A DNA stretch of 64,000 nucleotides from JACVRW01 sp963812415 (GTDB lineage Bacteria; Actinomycetota; Thermoleophilia; Solirubrobacterales; Thermoleophilaceae), in contig CAWEVH010000040.1 in assembly GCA_963812415.1 (NCBI GenBank), positions 101,029-165,028 of the forward strand, written 5' to 3'. This document shows positions 44,151 through 53,181 of the stretch, piece by piece. The notes beneath the pieces are model-generated. The model did not search any database. It saw only the letters and a list, made by a program, of their open reading frames with translations, and had not been told where the DNA came from. Positions within the stretch are counted from its first letter, which is position 1, and every line of letters starts with the position of its first letter. The position numbers were made by a program, and so were the translations under genes.

Positions 44151-45318
44151 TCAGGCCGCCGCGCCTCGCACGTACGCCTCGGCGATCCCGACCGCGCCCT
44201 CGACCGAGTCCCAGTCGAGGTTGTCCGGCACGTCGCTCGGCCAGTGGTAGTTGGCCGGGAACTTCGTGTCGTCCACGCCGCCCAGCAGACAGGTTCGGTA
44301 GCCCGCCCGCAGCGCGATCAGGCCGTCGGTGGCCGCCACCGTCCGTCAGGCCGCGGCGCAGCTCGACGCCGGCCGCCTCGCCCGCCCGGGCGAGCGCCTC
44401 CCGAGAGCTCGCCGGGTAGTCGCGCATCCGGAGCATCCCCTCGCCCTCGACCACGCACAGCTCGGGCGATCCCAGGCACTCGAGGCAGAGGAACTCGGTG
44501 GTCTCCGGCGCCAGCGTGGGAAAGTGGCGTCGTCCGAAGGCCTGCATGCCCTCCATGAAGCCCTCCTCGGCGCCGGTGGAGAGCAGGATCACGCGTACTC
44601 CCTCGGGCGGGTGCTCGTGCAGGGCATGCGCGAGTGCCACGAGCGCGGCCACGGCGCTCAGGTTGTCGTTCGCGCCCGGCACGACGTCGCGCGCGCCGAT
44701 GTCGGCCAGGACCATCGTCGCGCCGACCGAGAACACGAGGCCGGTCCGCTTGAGCAGGCGCCCGCCGAGCAGGCCCCACAGCGCCAGCAGCAGCGGACCC
44801 AGGAACACCCCGAAGATGATGGGCACGCTCCGATCGGCCCGGGCGTGCAGCCCGGGCAGCCGCTTCATCGCGATGCGCGGAAGCGCCGGGTGGAAGACCA
44901 GCCCCGTGTGGGCGGCGTCGTGGTGGGCGATCACCACCACGGTGCGGTCGGCATCGGGGTCGCCCGCCTCGGCCACGACGTTCCAGGTAGGGCGGTGCGG
45001 CAGCGTCCGGCGCCGGAACCAGAGCCGGCCGCCGCTCACGTCGTCATACACGGCCGCCGCCGCGGCGCCTCCGGTGAGCGCGCTCGCCAACCGCCCGGCC
45101 GCGAGCGCCGCGAGCGCGGAGCCGGCGTTCAGCAGCCCGAGCGGCCACCAGTAGCCGCCGTGGGCACGCTCCTCCTCCACCCGAACCTCGCGGCAGCCCG
45201 CCGCGCGGAACTCCCCCGCCAGCCACTCGGCCGCCCGCCGCTCGCCGTCCGACGCCGACGGCCGCTCGTACGAGGCCAGCTCGCGCACGACGCGCTCGAG
45301 GAGGGCGCGACGCGTCAC
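44151..45318 (-). pseudogene. M28-family zinc peptidase with membrane segments, frameshifted
   Basis: From GTG 45318 the protein has two hydrophobic stretches between the N-terminal part and the catalytic part, and the M28 ligands VVIAHHDAAHTG, PGANDNLSAVAAL and LSTGAEEGFMEG. It is a predicted aminopeptidase-type zinc exopeptidase. The frame breaks near 44339; dropping one G restores RGLTDVAATDGLIALRAGYR and the C terminus with the last zinc histidine (FPANYHWPSDVPDN) to 44151. Its start overlaps the M48 gene stop (GTGA). The shift resembles the other single-base errors. Confidence 0.82.
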
Positions 45319-46547
45319 TCGGGCTTCTCCCAGGCCTCGCCGAAGCCGATTCGCTCGAGCGTCGTCGGATGGGTGGCGAACAGTGCGTGGAGCAGGCCGG
45401 GCGGGTCGGGGTCCGAGATGTTGCGCAGCGCGATCCGGCGCTCGAACTGGACGAACGCCGCGGGGTCCTGGGTGAGGTCGAGGGAGAAGGCGTCGGCGCG
45501 CGACTCCACCTGGCGCGAGAGCACGTTCGAGGCGGCGCCGAGCGCCAGCGAGCTCAGCGTCACCGCCAGCGCGATCGCCGGCAGCACGATCGGCCCGGGC
45601 TTGCTGCCGGGGTCGTCGAGCCCGTCGCGGCGCGCGATCCGCTCGGCGAGCCGCTGGGTCAGGTAGGTGCCCGCCGGCGCCACCAGGGCGAGCCAGGCGA
45701 GCCCGCGCAGCAGGTCGTTGTGCTTCTGGTGCCCGAGCTCGTGCGCGACCACCAGCCGCACCTCGTCGCGCGGGAAGCCGGCGATCAGGTTGTCGTAGAG
45801 CACCACCCGCTTGGAGTGGCCGAGGCCGTTCACGTACGCGTTCGCCGCGGAGGTGCGGCGGCTGGCGTCCACGCGGTAGACCTCGCCCACGTCCACGTCC
45901 GCCTGCTCGGCGAGCTCGAGCACGTCCGAGCGCACCGGCCCGGGCGGCAGCTTCTCGAAGTCGTTGAAGACCGGATCGATCACCACCGGATAGAGCCAGA
46001 TGGTGATCACGCCGAAGGCGGCCACGACGACGGCCGCCGGCGCCCACCAGTGGCGCCGAAAGCGCCTCACCAGGACCATCGCAACGAGGCCGCCGGCGGC
46101 GGCCACGGCCGCCTCGATCCCGGCCGACTTCAGCACGTCGAGCGCCCAGTCGGGCCAGGACTGGGTGGCCAGCCCGACGTCGAGCGCGCGCGAGCGCAAC
46201 CAGGCGGACAGCGGCAGGCCGGTGACGACCAGCAGCACCGAGATGCCGGCCCCCGCGGCCGCGCCGCCCAGCAGCGGTCGCCGGCCGAGGCGCTCGAGCA
46301 GGCGCCGGGGCGGGCGCCAGGCGAGGACGGCGAGCGTGCCCACGGACACTCCCAGCGACGCGAGGCTCAGTAGCCGCTGAACACTGCGGAAGTCCTCCGC
46401 CCGGTCGAGCTGGAAGGCCGTGAAGTACGCTTGCGCATCGACTGGGACCGGCTCGATCAGGCCGGTTCGCGGGCGAAGGAGAAAGGTTGCGCCCGCGGCG
46501 GCAGCCGCTGCCACCACGATCGCCAGCGGCAGCCGCGAACGTCCCAT
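45315..46547 (-). CDS. M48 family (Ste24/HtpX-like) membrane metalloprotease
   Basis: From ATG 46547 the 410-residue protein has several N-terminal membrane helices, the zinc motif HELGH (VVAHELGHQKHND) and the third ligand region SRQVESRADAF. It also has NAYVNGLGHSKRVVLYDNL, typical of CAAX-protease-like M48B members. It probably cleaves misfolded membrane or lipidated proteins. Divergent from the metallophosphoesterase with 26 bases between starts; coupled to the M28 gene downstream. Confidence 0.9.
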   Translation of the reverse strand: MGRSRLPLAIVVAAAAAAGATFLLRPRTGLIEPVPVDAQAYFTAFQLDRAEDFRSVQRLLSLASLGVSVGTLAVLAWRPPRRLLERLGRRPLLGGAAAGAGISVLLVVTGLPLSAWLRSRALDVGLATQSWPDWALDVLKSAGIEAAVAAAGGLVAMVLVRRFRRHWWAPAAVVVAAFGVITIWLYPVVIDPVFNDFEKLPPGPVRSDVLELAEQADVDVGEVYRVDASRRTSAANAYVNGLGHSKRVVLYDNLIAGFPRDEVRLVVAHELGHQKHNDLLRGLAWLALVAPAGTYLTQRLAERIARRDGLDDPGSKPGPIVLPAIALAVTLSSLALGAASNVLSRQVESRADAFSLDLTQDPAAFVQFERRIALRNISDPDPPGLLHALFATHPTTLERIGFGEAWEKPE

Positions 46548-46573
46548 CACGCGACACTGTAGAAGGCCCCCCA

Positions 46574-47305
46574 ATGCGCATCGCGCTTCTCTCGGACGTG
46601 CACGGAAACCTGCCGGCCTTCGAGGCCGTGCTGGCCGACATCGAGTCGACCGGCGCGGAGCAGCTCTGGTGCCTCGGGGATCTGGTGGGGTACGGGGCTC
46701 AGCCGGACGAGTGCGTGGCGCTCGCCCGCGAGCGCTGCACGCTCTCGCTGGCGGGCAACCACGACCTGGTGGTCACCGGGGAGATCCCGATCTCGGACTT
46801 CTCGTCGAGCGCCGCAGCCGCGGCGCGCTGGACCCAGGAGGTCATCTCCGAGGAGTCGCTGTCGTTCCTGCGCCGGCTCGCGGCCTCCGAGCCCACGCGC
46901 GAGCCGGGCCTCTTCCACGGCAGCCCGCGCGACCCGGTCTGGGAGTACGTGCTCTCGAGCTGGCAGGCGGACGAGTGCATGGACCTGATGGAGGCGCGCG
47001 TGGGGGCGATCGGCCATTCCCACGTGGCGCTCTGGTTCCACCGGGCCGGTGACGGCGAGCTGAGCGGCGCACAGGCCGGGGCCGGCGCCGAGCAGGACGT
47101 GTCCGAGGGGAAGTGGCTTCTCAACCCCGGCGGAGTGGGCCAGCCGCGCGATGGTGACCCACGGGCGGCGTGGCTCCTGCTAGACACAGGGGACTGGACC
47201 GCCACCTGGCGCCGGGTCGAGTATCCGATCGAACTGGCCGCCAGGGCGATCGAGGACGCCGGCCTCCCCGGGGTGCTCGCGGAGCGGCTCTACAGCGGAC
47301 AGTGA
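46574..47305 (+). CDS. Metallophosphoesterase (YfcE/calcineurin-like)
   Basis: From ATG 46574 the 243-residue protein has all the motifs of the calcineurin-like fold: LLSDVHGNLPAF, CLGDLVGYG, LAGNHDLV, LFHGSPRDP and GAIGHSHVALW. Two divalent metals would be bound. Family members of this length include phosphodiesterases and diadenosine-tetraphosphatase-like enzymes; the substrate is unknown. A lipoprotein gene begins 2 bases after its stop. Confidence 0.9.
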   Translation: MRIALLSDVHGNLPAFEAVLADIESTGAEQLWCLGDLVGYGAQPDECVALARERCTLSLAGNHDLVVTGEIPISDFSSSAAAAARWTQEVISEESLSFLRRLAASEPTREPGLFHGSPRDPVWEYVLSSWQADECMDLMEARVGAIGHSHVALWFHRAGDGELSGAQAGAGAEQDVSEGKWLLNPGGVGQPRDGDPRAAWLLLDTGDWTATWRRVEYPIELAARAIEDAGLPGVLAERLYSGQ

Positions 47306-47307
47306 CA

Positions 47308-47863
47308 GTGCGCAACGCGACAACCATCATCCTCTGCCTCGCGGCCGGCCTGGTCGCGGCGTGCGGCTCCGACGAGGAGGGCGCCCCGATCCCGGCCGAG
47401 TCCGCGGCCGCGCTCGAGAACCAGCTGAGCGGGATCGAGGGGCGGCTCGCCGTGCAGGGCGCCTGCAACGACATCACCCAGGGCGACGACCCGAACACGA
47501 ATGTCGTCGACCAGCTGATCGCCGACCTCCCCGACGACGTGGACTCCGACGTGGAGCAGGCGCTTCGCGACGGCTTCGACCGGCTCTTCCAGCTGGTCGA
47601 GGAGCGCTGCGCCGAGCTCGAGGAGGAGCGCGACCAGACCGAGACCGAGCCGCCGCTGATCGACACGGAGACGGAGACGACGACCACCCGAAGAAACGGT
47701 CCCGGAGGAGACGGTCCCCGAGGAGACGATCCCCGTCGAGCCGGATCCGGGCGAGGAGGACGGCACGCCCCCGGGCCAGGACGGCACGCCGCCAGGCCAG
47801 GACGGTGAGGACCCGGGCCAGGGCAACGGCGGCGGGGCGCTCGTCCCGGAGGGCGACGGTTGA
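47308..47863 (+). pseudogene. Lipoprotein with Glu/Pro-rich tail, frameshifted
   Basis: GTG 47308 opens a lipoprotein signal (ILCLAAGLVAACGSDEE, lipobox LVAAC). The mature part is acidic and helical (DPNTNVVDQLIADLPDDVDS, RLFQLVEERCAELEEERDQ). A single extra base in CCC at 47687-47689 breaks the frame; removing it gives a repetitive tail with EETVPEETVPEETIP, GTPPGQDGTPPGQDG and GALVPEGDG, ending at TGA 47861-47863. That stop overlaps the TTG start of the kinase gene, so the two are probably coupled and the lipoprotein may serve as an extracellular partner. Confidence 0.75.
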
Positions 47864-49074
47864 GCCCGCCCGCGCAGATCGCCGGCCGCTACACGATCGA
47901 GCGCCGCCTCGGGGCGGGCGGCATGTCGACGGTCTTCCAGGCGAACGACACGGTGCTGGAGCGCCCCGTGGCGGTCAAGCTGCTCGCCGAGCACCTCGCC
48001 GACGACGATGCCTTCGTCGCGCGCTTCCGGCGCGAGGCGCTGGCGGCGGCGCGCCTCCAGCATCCGAACATCGTGCAGGTCTTCGACTCCGGCGAGGACG
48101 CCGAGAGCCACCGCCACTACATCGTCATGGAGTACGTGGACGGCCCCTCGTGCGCGGACCTGCTGCGCGAGCGCAAGCAGCTGGGAATCGACGAGACCGT
48201 CCACACCGTCCGCGACGCCTGCCACGGGCTCGACTACGCCCACCGCGCCGGCGTCATCCACCGCGACGTGAAGCCGGGCAACCTGCTCGTGGTCGAGGAG
48301 ATGAGCATCACGAAGCTCGCCGACTTCGGCATCGCCAAGGCGGCCGAGCAGACCCGCATCACGCAGGTCGGCTCCGTGCTCGGCACGGCGGCCTACCTGT
48401 CGCCCGAGCAGGCGCGCGGGGACGAGTCGGGGCCGGCGTCGGACATCTACTCGCTGGGCGTGTGCGCCTACCAGTTCCTGACCGGCCGGCTGCCGCACGA
48501 GTACGCCTCGCTCACCGAGCTGGCGCTGAAGCAGCAGCAGGATCCGGTCACGCCGATCACCGAGTACCGCCCCGAGGTGCCGCGCGAGCTCGACGAGGCG
48601 ATCCGCCTCTGCCTCGAGCGCGAGCCCGGCAACCGCTACGCCACCGCGCTCGAGACGGCCAAGGCGATCGAGGCGGGAGTGCACGGCCAGACCACCGCGG
48701 CCACCCGGCGCCTCGCGCTGAGCGACCACGACCCGACTCGGGCGCTCGACGCCACGGCCGCAACGCAGGCACTCCACACCCGCGCCGCGCCCGCCCAGCG
48801 CCCTCCGACGCGCGTCGCGCCGCTTCCGGCGGCCCAGCCGGCCGGGACGCCCGCGGAGGCTCGCCGCGCCCAGGCCGAGGCCGCGCGCAAGGCGGCCACC
48901 CGCCGCCGCTGGGGCACGTTCCTGGCTCTGCTGGCGGTGCTGGCGGCGATCGCGGTGGTGGCGATCGCCCTGCTCTCCACGAACGACGGCGGCGGCGCGA
49001 CGGCGCCGGACGCGGACGACGTGGAGCAGCAGATCCAGGAGCTGCGCGACTTCATCCGCGAGAACACGCAGTAG
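47860..49074 (+). CDS. Transmembrane Ser/Thr protein kinase (PknB-like, no PASTA)
   Basis: From TTG 47860 the 404-residue protein has a Hanks-type kinase domain (residues about 11-270): glycine loop LGAGGMSTVFQA, lysine K40, HRDVKPGN with D136, DFGIAKA at 155 and GTAAYLSPEQ in the activation segment. A threonine-rich juxtamembrane segment (about 275-345) that could be autophosphorylated is followed by one membrane helix (about 350-372) and a short extracellular coil (EQQIQELRDFIREN). It lacks PASTA repeats, so the preceding lipoprotein might supply sensing; that is inference. Confidence 0.92.
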   Translation: MSPPAQIAGRYTIERRLGAGGMSTVFQANDTVLERPVAVKLLAEHLADDDAFVARFRREALAAARLQHPNIVQVFDSGEDAESHRHYIVMEYVDGPSCADLLRERKQLGIDETVHTVRDACHGLDYAHRAGVIHRDVKPGNLLVVEEMSITKLADFGIAKAAEQTRITQVGSVLGTAAYLSPEQARGDESGPASDIYSLGVCAYQFLTGRLPHEYASLTELALKQQQDPVTPITEYRPEVPRELDEAIRLCLEREPGNRYATALETAKAIEAGVHGQTTAATRRLALSDHDPTRALDATAATQALHTRAAPAQRPPTRVAPLPAAQPAGTPAEARRAQAEAARKAATRRRWGTFLALLAVLAAIAVVAIALLSTNDGGGATAPDADDVEQQIQELRDFIRENTQ

Positions 49075-49095
49075 CGGCGCGTCAGTGGCCGCGGC

Positions 49096-50217
49096 TCACG
49101 GCGCCGCGCCCGACAGCACGCGCGCCGCGTGCTCCTCGAAGCCACCCGCCTCGATCGCCTCGCGCATGCCCCCCATCAGACGCTGCATGAAGGTGAGGTT
49201 GTGGAGCGTGAGCAGCCGCTTGGCGGTCAGCTCGCCCGCGCGGACCAGGTAGTGGAGGTAGGCGCGGGTGTGCTCGCGGCAGGCCGGGCACGGGCAGCGC
49301 TCGTCGATCGGCTCGCGGCTCGCGCGGCTCGCCGCCTTACCGAGATCGAGCCGCCATCGGGCATCTGGGGCGGGCACGAACGCCGTGCCGTGACGCGCGA
49401 GCCGGGTCGGGGTGGCGCAGTCGAAGGTGTCGAGGCCGGCGCCCACGGCGTGCACGAGGTCGTCGACGTCGCCGATCCCGAGCAGGTGGCGCGGCGGCGC
49501 GTCCGGCAGCCCGGCGAGCGACCACTCGACCACCTGGCGCATCTCGTCCTTCTCCTGGCCGAGCGAACCCCCGATCGCCACGCCGTCCACCCCCGCCTGG
49601 GCGACGTAGGCCGTGGACTCGGCGCGCAGGTCCTCGTACACGCCGCCCTGCACGATCCCGTAGAGCAGCTGGCCGGGCGGCGCGTGCTCGCCGCACCAGC
49701 GGACGCAGCGGTCGAGCCAGCGGTGGGTGCGCTCCATCGATGCCTGCGTGTAGTCGCGCTCGACGTGGAACGGCGTGCATTCGTCGAACGCGAGCGCGAT
49801 GTCCGAGCCGAGGGCGGCCTGCACCTCCATCGAGGTCTCGGGCCCCATGAAGCGCTCGCGCCCGTCGAGGTAGGAGCGGAAGCGAACGCCCTCCTCCTCG
49901 ATCGAGACGACCATCGACTCGCGGCGCTCGCGGCGGCGCTTGATCTCCTCCGCCACCGAGCCGTGGCCCATCGAGAAGACCTGGTAGCCGCCGGAGTCCG
50001 TGATGATCGCGCCGCGCCAGCCCATGAACTCGTGCAGGCCGCCCAGCTCGCGGATCAGCTCCGGCCCGGGCTGGATGAACAGGTGGAAGGTGTTGCCGAG
50101 CACCAGCTCGCAGCCGAGCGCCGCCACCTCGGCCGCGTGCAGCGACTTCACGGTGGCGGTCGAGGCGAGCGGCACGAACGCGGGCGTGTGCACATCGCCG
50201 TGCGGTGTGTGGATCAC
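49096..50217 (-). CDS. tgt: tRNA-guanine (queuine) transglycosylase
   Basis: The protein has the Tgt barrel: TDSGGYQVFSMG, FDECTPFHV, GIVQGGVYEDLR, the second nucleophile region LDTFDCATPTRLARHGTAF, and the zinc site CPCPACREHTRAYLHYL. It exchanges guanine 34 of tRNAs for preQ1 or queuine. The GTG at 50217 gives 373 residues, but coding sequence clearly continues upstream (FTIEARDGAARAG) to about 50271, where only a CTG is available. The true start may be CTG, or a base may be wrong. No preQ1 synthesis genes are in the window. Confidence 0.9.
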   Translation of the reverse strand: MIHTPHGDVHTPAFVPLASTATVKSLHAAEVAALGCELVLGNTFHLFIQPGPELIRELGGLHEFMGWRGAIITDSGGYQVFSMGHGSVAEEIKRRRERRESMVVSIEEEGVRFRSYLDGRERFMGPETSMEVQAALGSDIALAFDECTPFHVERDYTQASMERTHRWLDRCVRWCGEHAPPGQLLYGIVQGGVYEDLRAESTAYVAQAGVDGVAIGGSLGQEKDEMRQVVEWSLAGLPDAPPRHLLGIGDVDDLVHAVGAGLDTFDCATPTRLARHGTAFVPAPDARWRLDLGKAASRASREPIDERCPCPACREHTRAYLHYLVRAGELTAKRLLTLHNLTFMQRLMGGMREAIEAGGFEEHAARVLSGAAP

Positions 50218-50305
50218 GCCGGCGCGTGCGGCGCCGTCGCGGGCCTCGATGGTGAACGGACGTGCGGTCAGAGCGGGAGCCAGACTACGCGGCCCCGAAA
50301 TGAGC

Positions 50306-50329
50306 CGGGGCCGCCTCGAGGCGGCCCCG
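50306..50329. terminator. Strong palindromic hairpin between hsp20 and tgt
   Basis: CGGGGCCGCC-TCGA-GGCGGCCCCG forms a perfect 10-bp stem with a 4-base loop, just downstream of the hsp20 stop on the minus strand. There is no T-run. It most likely ends the glycolytic/hsp20 transcript. Confidence 0.65.
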
Positions 50330-50351
50330 CTGTCCGACGGTTCGTGAGGGC

Positions 50352-50825
50352 TCAGCCCTCGCTGGCGCTGCCCTCGACCGCGGCCGGCTTGCCGTTGCCG
50401 TTGCCGGTGCCCGGCGAGATCTCGATGCGGCGCGGCTTGCGCTCCGCCGGCTTCGGGATCCGCACCTCGAGCACGCCGTCGTGGAACTCCGCCGTGATCG
50501 CGTCCGCGTCGACGCCTTCGGGGAGCGTCAGCGAGCGGCTGAAGCTGCCGAAGGAGCGCTCGATGCGATACCAGCCGCGCTCGGTGCGCTCGCGCGCCAG
50601 CTTGCGCTCGCCCGAGATCGTCAGCGTGCCGTCCGCGACCTCGATCTTCACGTCACCGTCCGACAGACCCGGCAGGTCGGCCTCGAGGACGTAGTGGCCC
50701 TCGGCCTCCACGAGATCCATCGGCGGGACCCAGCGCCGCGTCGCATCGCGGTCCTGGCCGAAGAACGCGTCGAACAGCCGGTCGACCTCGCGGGAGAACG
50801 GCTCGGGCTTCATCAGTAGTGCCAT
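50352..50825 (-). CDS. Small heat-shock protein (Hsp20/alpha-crystallin)
   Basis: From ATG 50825, chosen because GGAGGTGA lies 7 bases upstream, the 157-residue protein has the alpha-crystallin domain (HYVLEADLPGLSDGDVKIEV to DGVLEVRIPKP) with an N-terminal arm (FSREVDRLFDAFFG) and a glycine/asparagine-rich tail. It holds unfolding proteins in soluble complexes. It follows gpmI by about 70 bases; no clear HspR or CIRCE operator is seen. Confidence 0.93.
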   Translation of the reverse strand: MALLMKPEPFSREVDRLFDAFFGQDRDATRRWVPPMDLVEAEGHYVLEADLPGLSDGDVKIEVADGTLTISGERKLARERTERGWYRIERSFGSFSRSLTLPEGVDADAITAEFHDGVLEVRIPKPAERKPRRIEISPGTGNGNGKPAAVEGSASEG

Positions 50826-50898
50826 ATGCAAGTCACCTCCAGTGGGACATCTGGACGGTGTCAAGCATAAAACCTAAGTCGCTCTTTGACAAGTTTCC

Positions 50899-52402
50899 TT
50901 AGCTGACTATTAGAGATGCCCCCGTCATCGCGCTCGGCTGCTCGCTGCCCCATCAGCGCCAGCACCGTGGGCGCCACGTCCGCGAGGATCCCGCCCTCGC
51001 GCAGCGCCCCGACGTCGGCGGTGACCACGAGCGGCACCGGGTTCATCGAGTGGGCCGTGTTGGGGCTGCCGTCGGGCTCGAGCATGTGGTCGGCGTTGCC
51101 GTGGTCGGCGGTGATCACGCAGGCGCCGCCGGACGCCTCCACCGCCTCCACCACCCGGCCGAGGCACTCGTCCACGCATTCGATCGCGCTCACCGCGGCC
51201 TCGATCACGCCGGTGTGGCCGACCATGTCGGGGTTGGCGAAGTTGATGATCCCGAAGCCGTAGTCGCGCCCGGCCCAGCCGTTCACGAAGGCGTCGGCCG
51301 CCGCGCGCGCGCTCATCTCCGGCTTCAGGTCGTAGGTGGCCACGTCGCGCGGCGAGTCCACGAGCTCGCGCTCCTCGCCGTCGTAGGGGTCCTCCTCGCC
51401 GCCGTTGAAGAAGTACGTCACGTGGGCGTACTTCTCGGTCTCGGCCACGTGCAGCTGGTCGATGCCGCGCTCCGCGAGCGTGCTCGCCAGGGTGGTCTCG
51501 GGTCGCGCGGGCGGGAAGGCGACCGGGTAGTCCCACTCCTCCTGGTACTCGGTGAGCGTCGTCAGCGTCACGTCGGGCGCCTCGCCGCGGTCGAACTCCT
51601 CGAAGCCGCGCTCGCCCAGGGCGCGGGTGAGCTGGCGCGCGCGGTCGGGGCGGAAGTTGAAGAAGACGACCGAGTCGCCGTCGCGGATCCGGCCCTCCTC
51701 CCCCACCAGCGTCGGCTTGATGAACTCGTCGGTCTCGCCGCGCTCGTAGGCGTCGCGCACGGCGGCCTCGCCCGAGCCCGCGCGGAACTCGGCCTCGCCG
51801 TGCACGAGCGCGTCCCAGGCGAGCTTCGTGCGCTCCCAGCGCCGGTCGCGGTCCATGGCGTAGTAGCGCCCGGTGACCGTCGCCACCCGGGCGCGCTCGG
51901 GCAGACCGGCCTCGAGCTCGGCCAGGTAGCCGGCGCCCGAGTCGGGGTTGGTGTCGCGTCCGTCGCTGAAGGCATGGATCACCACGTCGGCGGCGCCCTC
52001 GGAGTCCGCCACGTCGATCAGCGCGCGCAGGTGGTCCATGCTCGCGTGCACGCCCCCGGCCGAGACGAGGCCCAGCAGGTGGACCCGAGCGCCGTCGCCG
52101 CAGGCCGCGCGCAGCGTCTCGTTCGCGGCGAACGAGCCGTCCTCGATCGCCTCGTCGATCCGCATCAGATCCTGCTTCACGATCGCCCCTGCCCCGAGGT
52201 TCAGGTGGCCCACCTCCGAGTTCCCCATCTGGCCCTCGGGCAGGCCGACGGCCGGCCCCCAGGCGGTGAGGGTGGTGTGCGGCCAGCGCTCCCACAGCTC
52301 GTCGAACACCGGCGTGCGCGCCAGCTCGACCGCGTTGCCGGGGCCCGGCTCGGCCAGCGCCCAGCCGTCGAGGACGACGAGGCAGACGCGCTCGAAGCTC
52401 AC
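50899..52402 (-). pseudogene. gpmI: Cofactor-independent phosphoglycerate mutase, frameshifted at the C terminus
   Basis: From GTG 52402 the protein has the alkaline-phosphatase-like core of GpmI: LVVLDGWALAEPG, catalytic serine region GQMGNSEVGHLNLGAG, AFSDGRDTNPDSG, and metal sites ADHGNADHM and DMVGHTG-like NPDMVGHTG. It interconverts 2- and 3-phosphoglycerate with two Mn ions. As written the frame runs on to 50861 with an odd tail. Removing one base from CCCC at 50948-50951 gives LMGSEQPSAMTGASLIVS and a TAA at 50899, the normal family ending. Its start overlaps the tpiA stop. Confidence 0.92.
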
Positions 52403-53181
52403 GGCTCGGTGGCCGCCACGATCCGCGCGAAGTCGTCGGGGTCGAGGCTCGCGCCGCCCACGAGCGCACCGTCGACGTCCGGCTGCGCGACGATCTCTGC
52501 GGCGTTGTCCGGCTTGACGCTGCCGCCGTAGAGAACGCGCACCCGCGTCGCGGCCTCCCGCGAGCGATCGCCCACGAGCGCGCGCACGAAGGCGATCGCC
52601 TCCTGCGCGATGTCCGGCGTGGCGACCTTGCCCGTGCCGATGGCCCAGATCGGCTCGTACGCGATCGTCACGTCGGCGATCCGCTCCGTGGCGACCTTCT
52701 CGAGCGCCTCCTGCACCTGGTAGCGAAGCTTGCGCTCGGTCGCGCCGCGCTCGCGCTCCTCCTCGGTCTCGCCCACGCAGAGGATCGGGCGCAGGCCGGC
52801 GTCGAGCGCGGCCGGCACCTTCTCCTGCAGGGCGCGGTCGGTCTCGCCGAAGTGCTGGCGCCGCTCGGAGTGGCCGAGCACGACGCCCTGCACCCCGAGC
52901 TCGTTCAGCATCGGCGCCGAGACCTCGCCGGTGAACGCGCCCGTGTCCTCCTGATGCATGTTCTGCGCGTACACGGCCACGCCGCTGCCCTCCAGGCGCT
53001 CGACGCAGACGCCGAGCGAGGTGAACGGGGCGCAGATCCCGACCGCGGCGGGGCGGCGGCGCTCGTCCGGCAGCAGCTCGAGCAGGCGCTCGCAGTACTC
53101 GGCGGCCTGCGCCCGCGTCCCCCAGAGCTTCCAGTTGCCCACGATGGCCGGCCGGCGGGGGGCAGCGGCATCAGGCGTCAT
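52399..53181 (-). CDS. tpiA: Triosephosphate isomerase
   Basis: The 260-residue TIM barrel has GNWKLWGT at the substrate lysine, VLGHSERRQ with the catalytic histidine, AYEPIWAIGTGK with the catalytic glutamate and YGGSVKPDN at the phosphate loop. It interconverts dihydroxyacetone phosphate and glyceraldehyde-3-phosphate. Start ATG 53181 overlaps the pgk stop; its own stop overlaps the gpmI GTG. Confidence 0.96.
   Translation of the reverse strand: MTPDAAAPRRPAIVGNWKLWGTRAQAAEYCERLLELLPDERRRPAAVGICAPFTSLGVCVERLEGSGVAVYAQNMHQEDTGAFTGEVSAPMLNELGVQGVVLGHSERRQHFGETDRALQEKVPAALDAGLRPILCVGETEEERERGATERKLRYQVQEALEKVATERIADVTIAYEPIWAIGTGKVATPDIAQEAIAFVRALVGDRSREAATRVRVLYGGSVKPDNAAEIVAQPDVDGALVGGASLDPDDFARIVAATEP

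Noticed and set aside
50826..50900. TTGACA near 50860 as the hsp20 promoter
   Set aside because: It overlaps the end of the apparent gpmI frame and has no matching -10 at the right distance on the minus strand.
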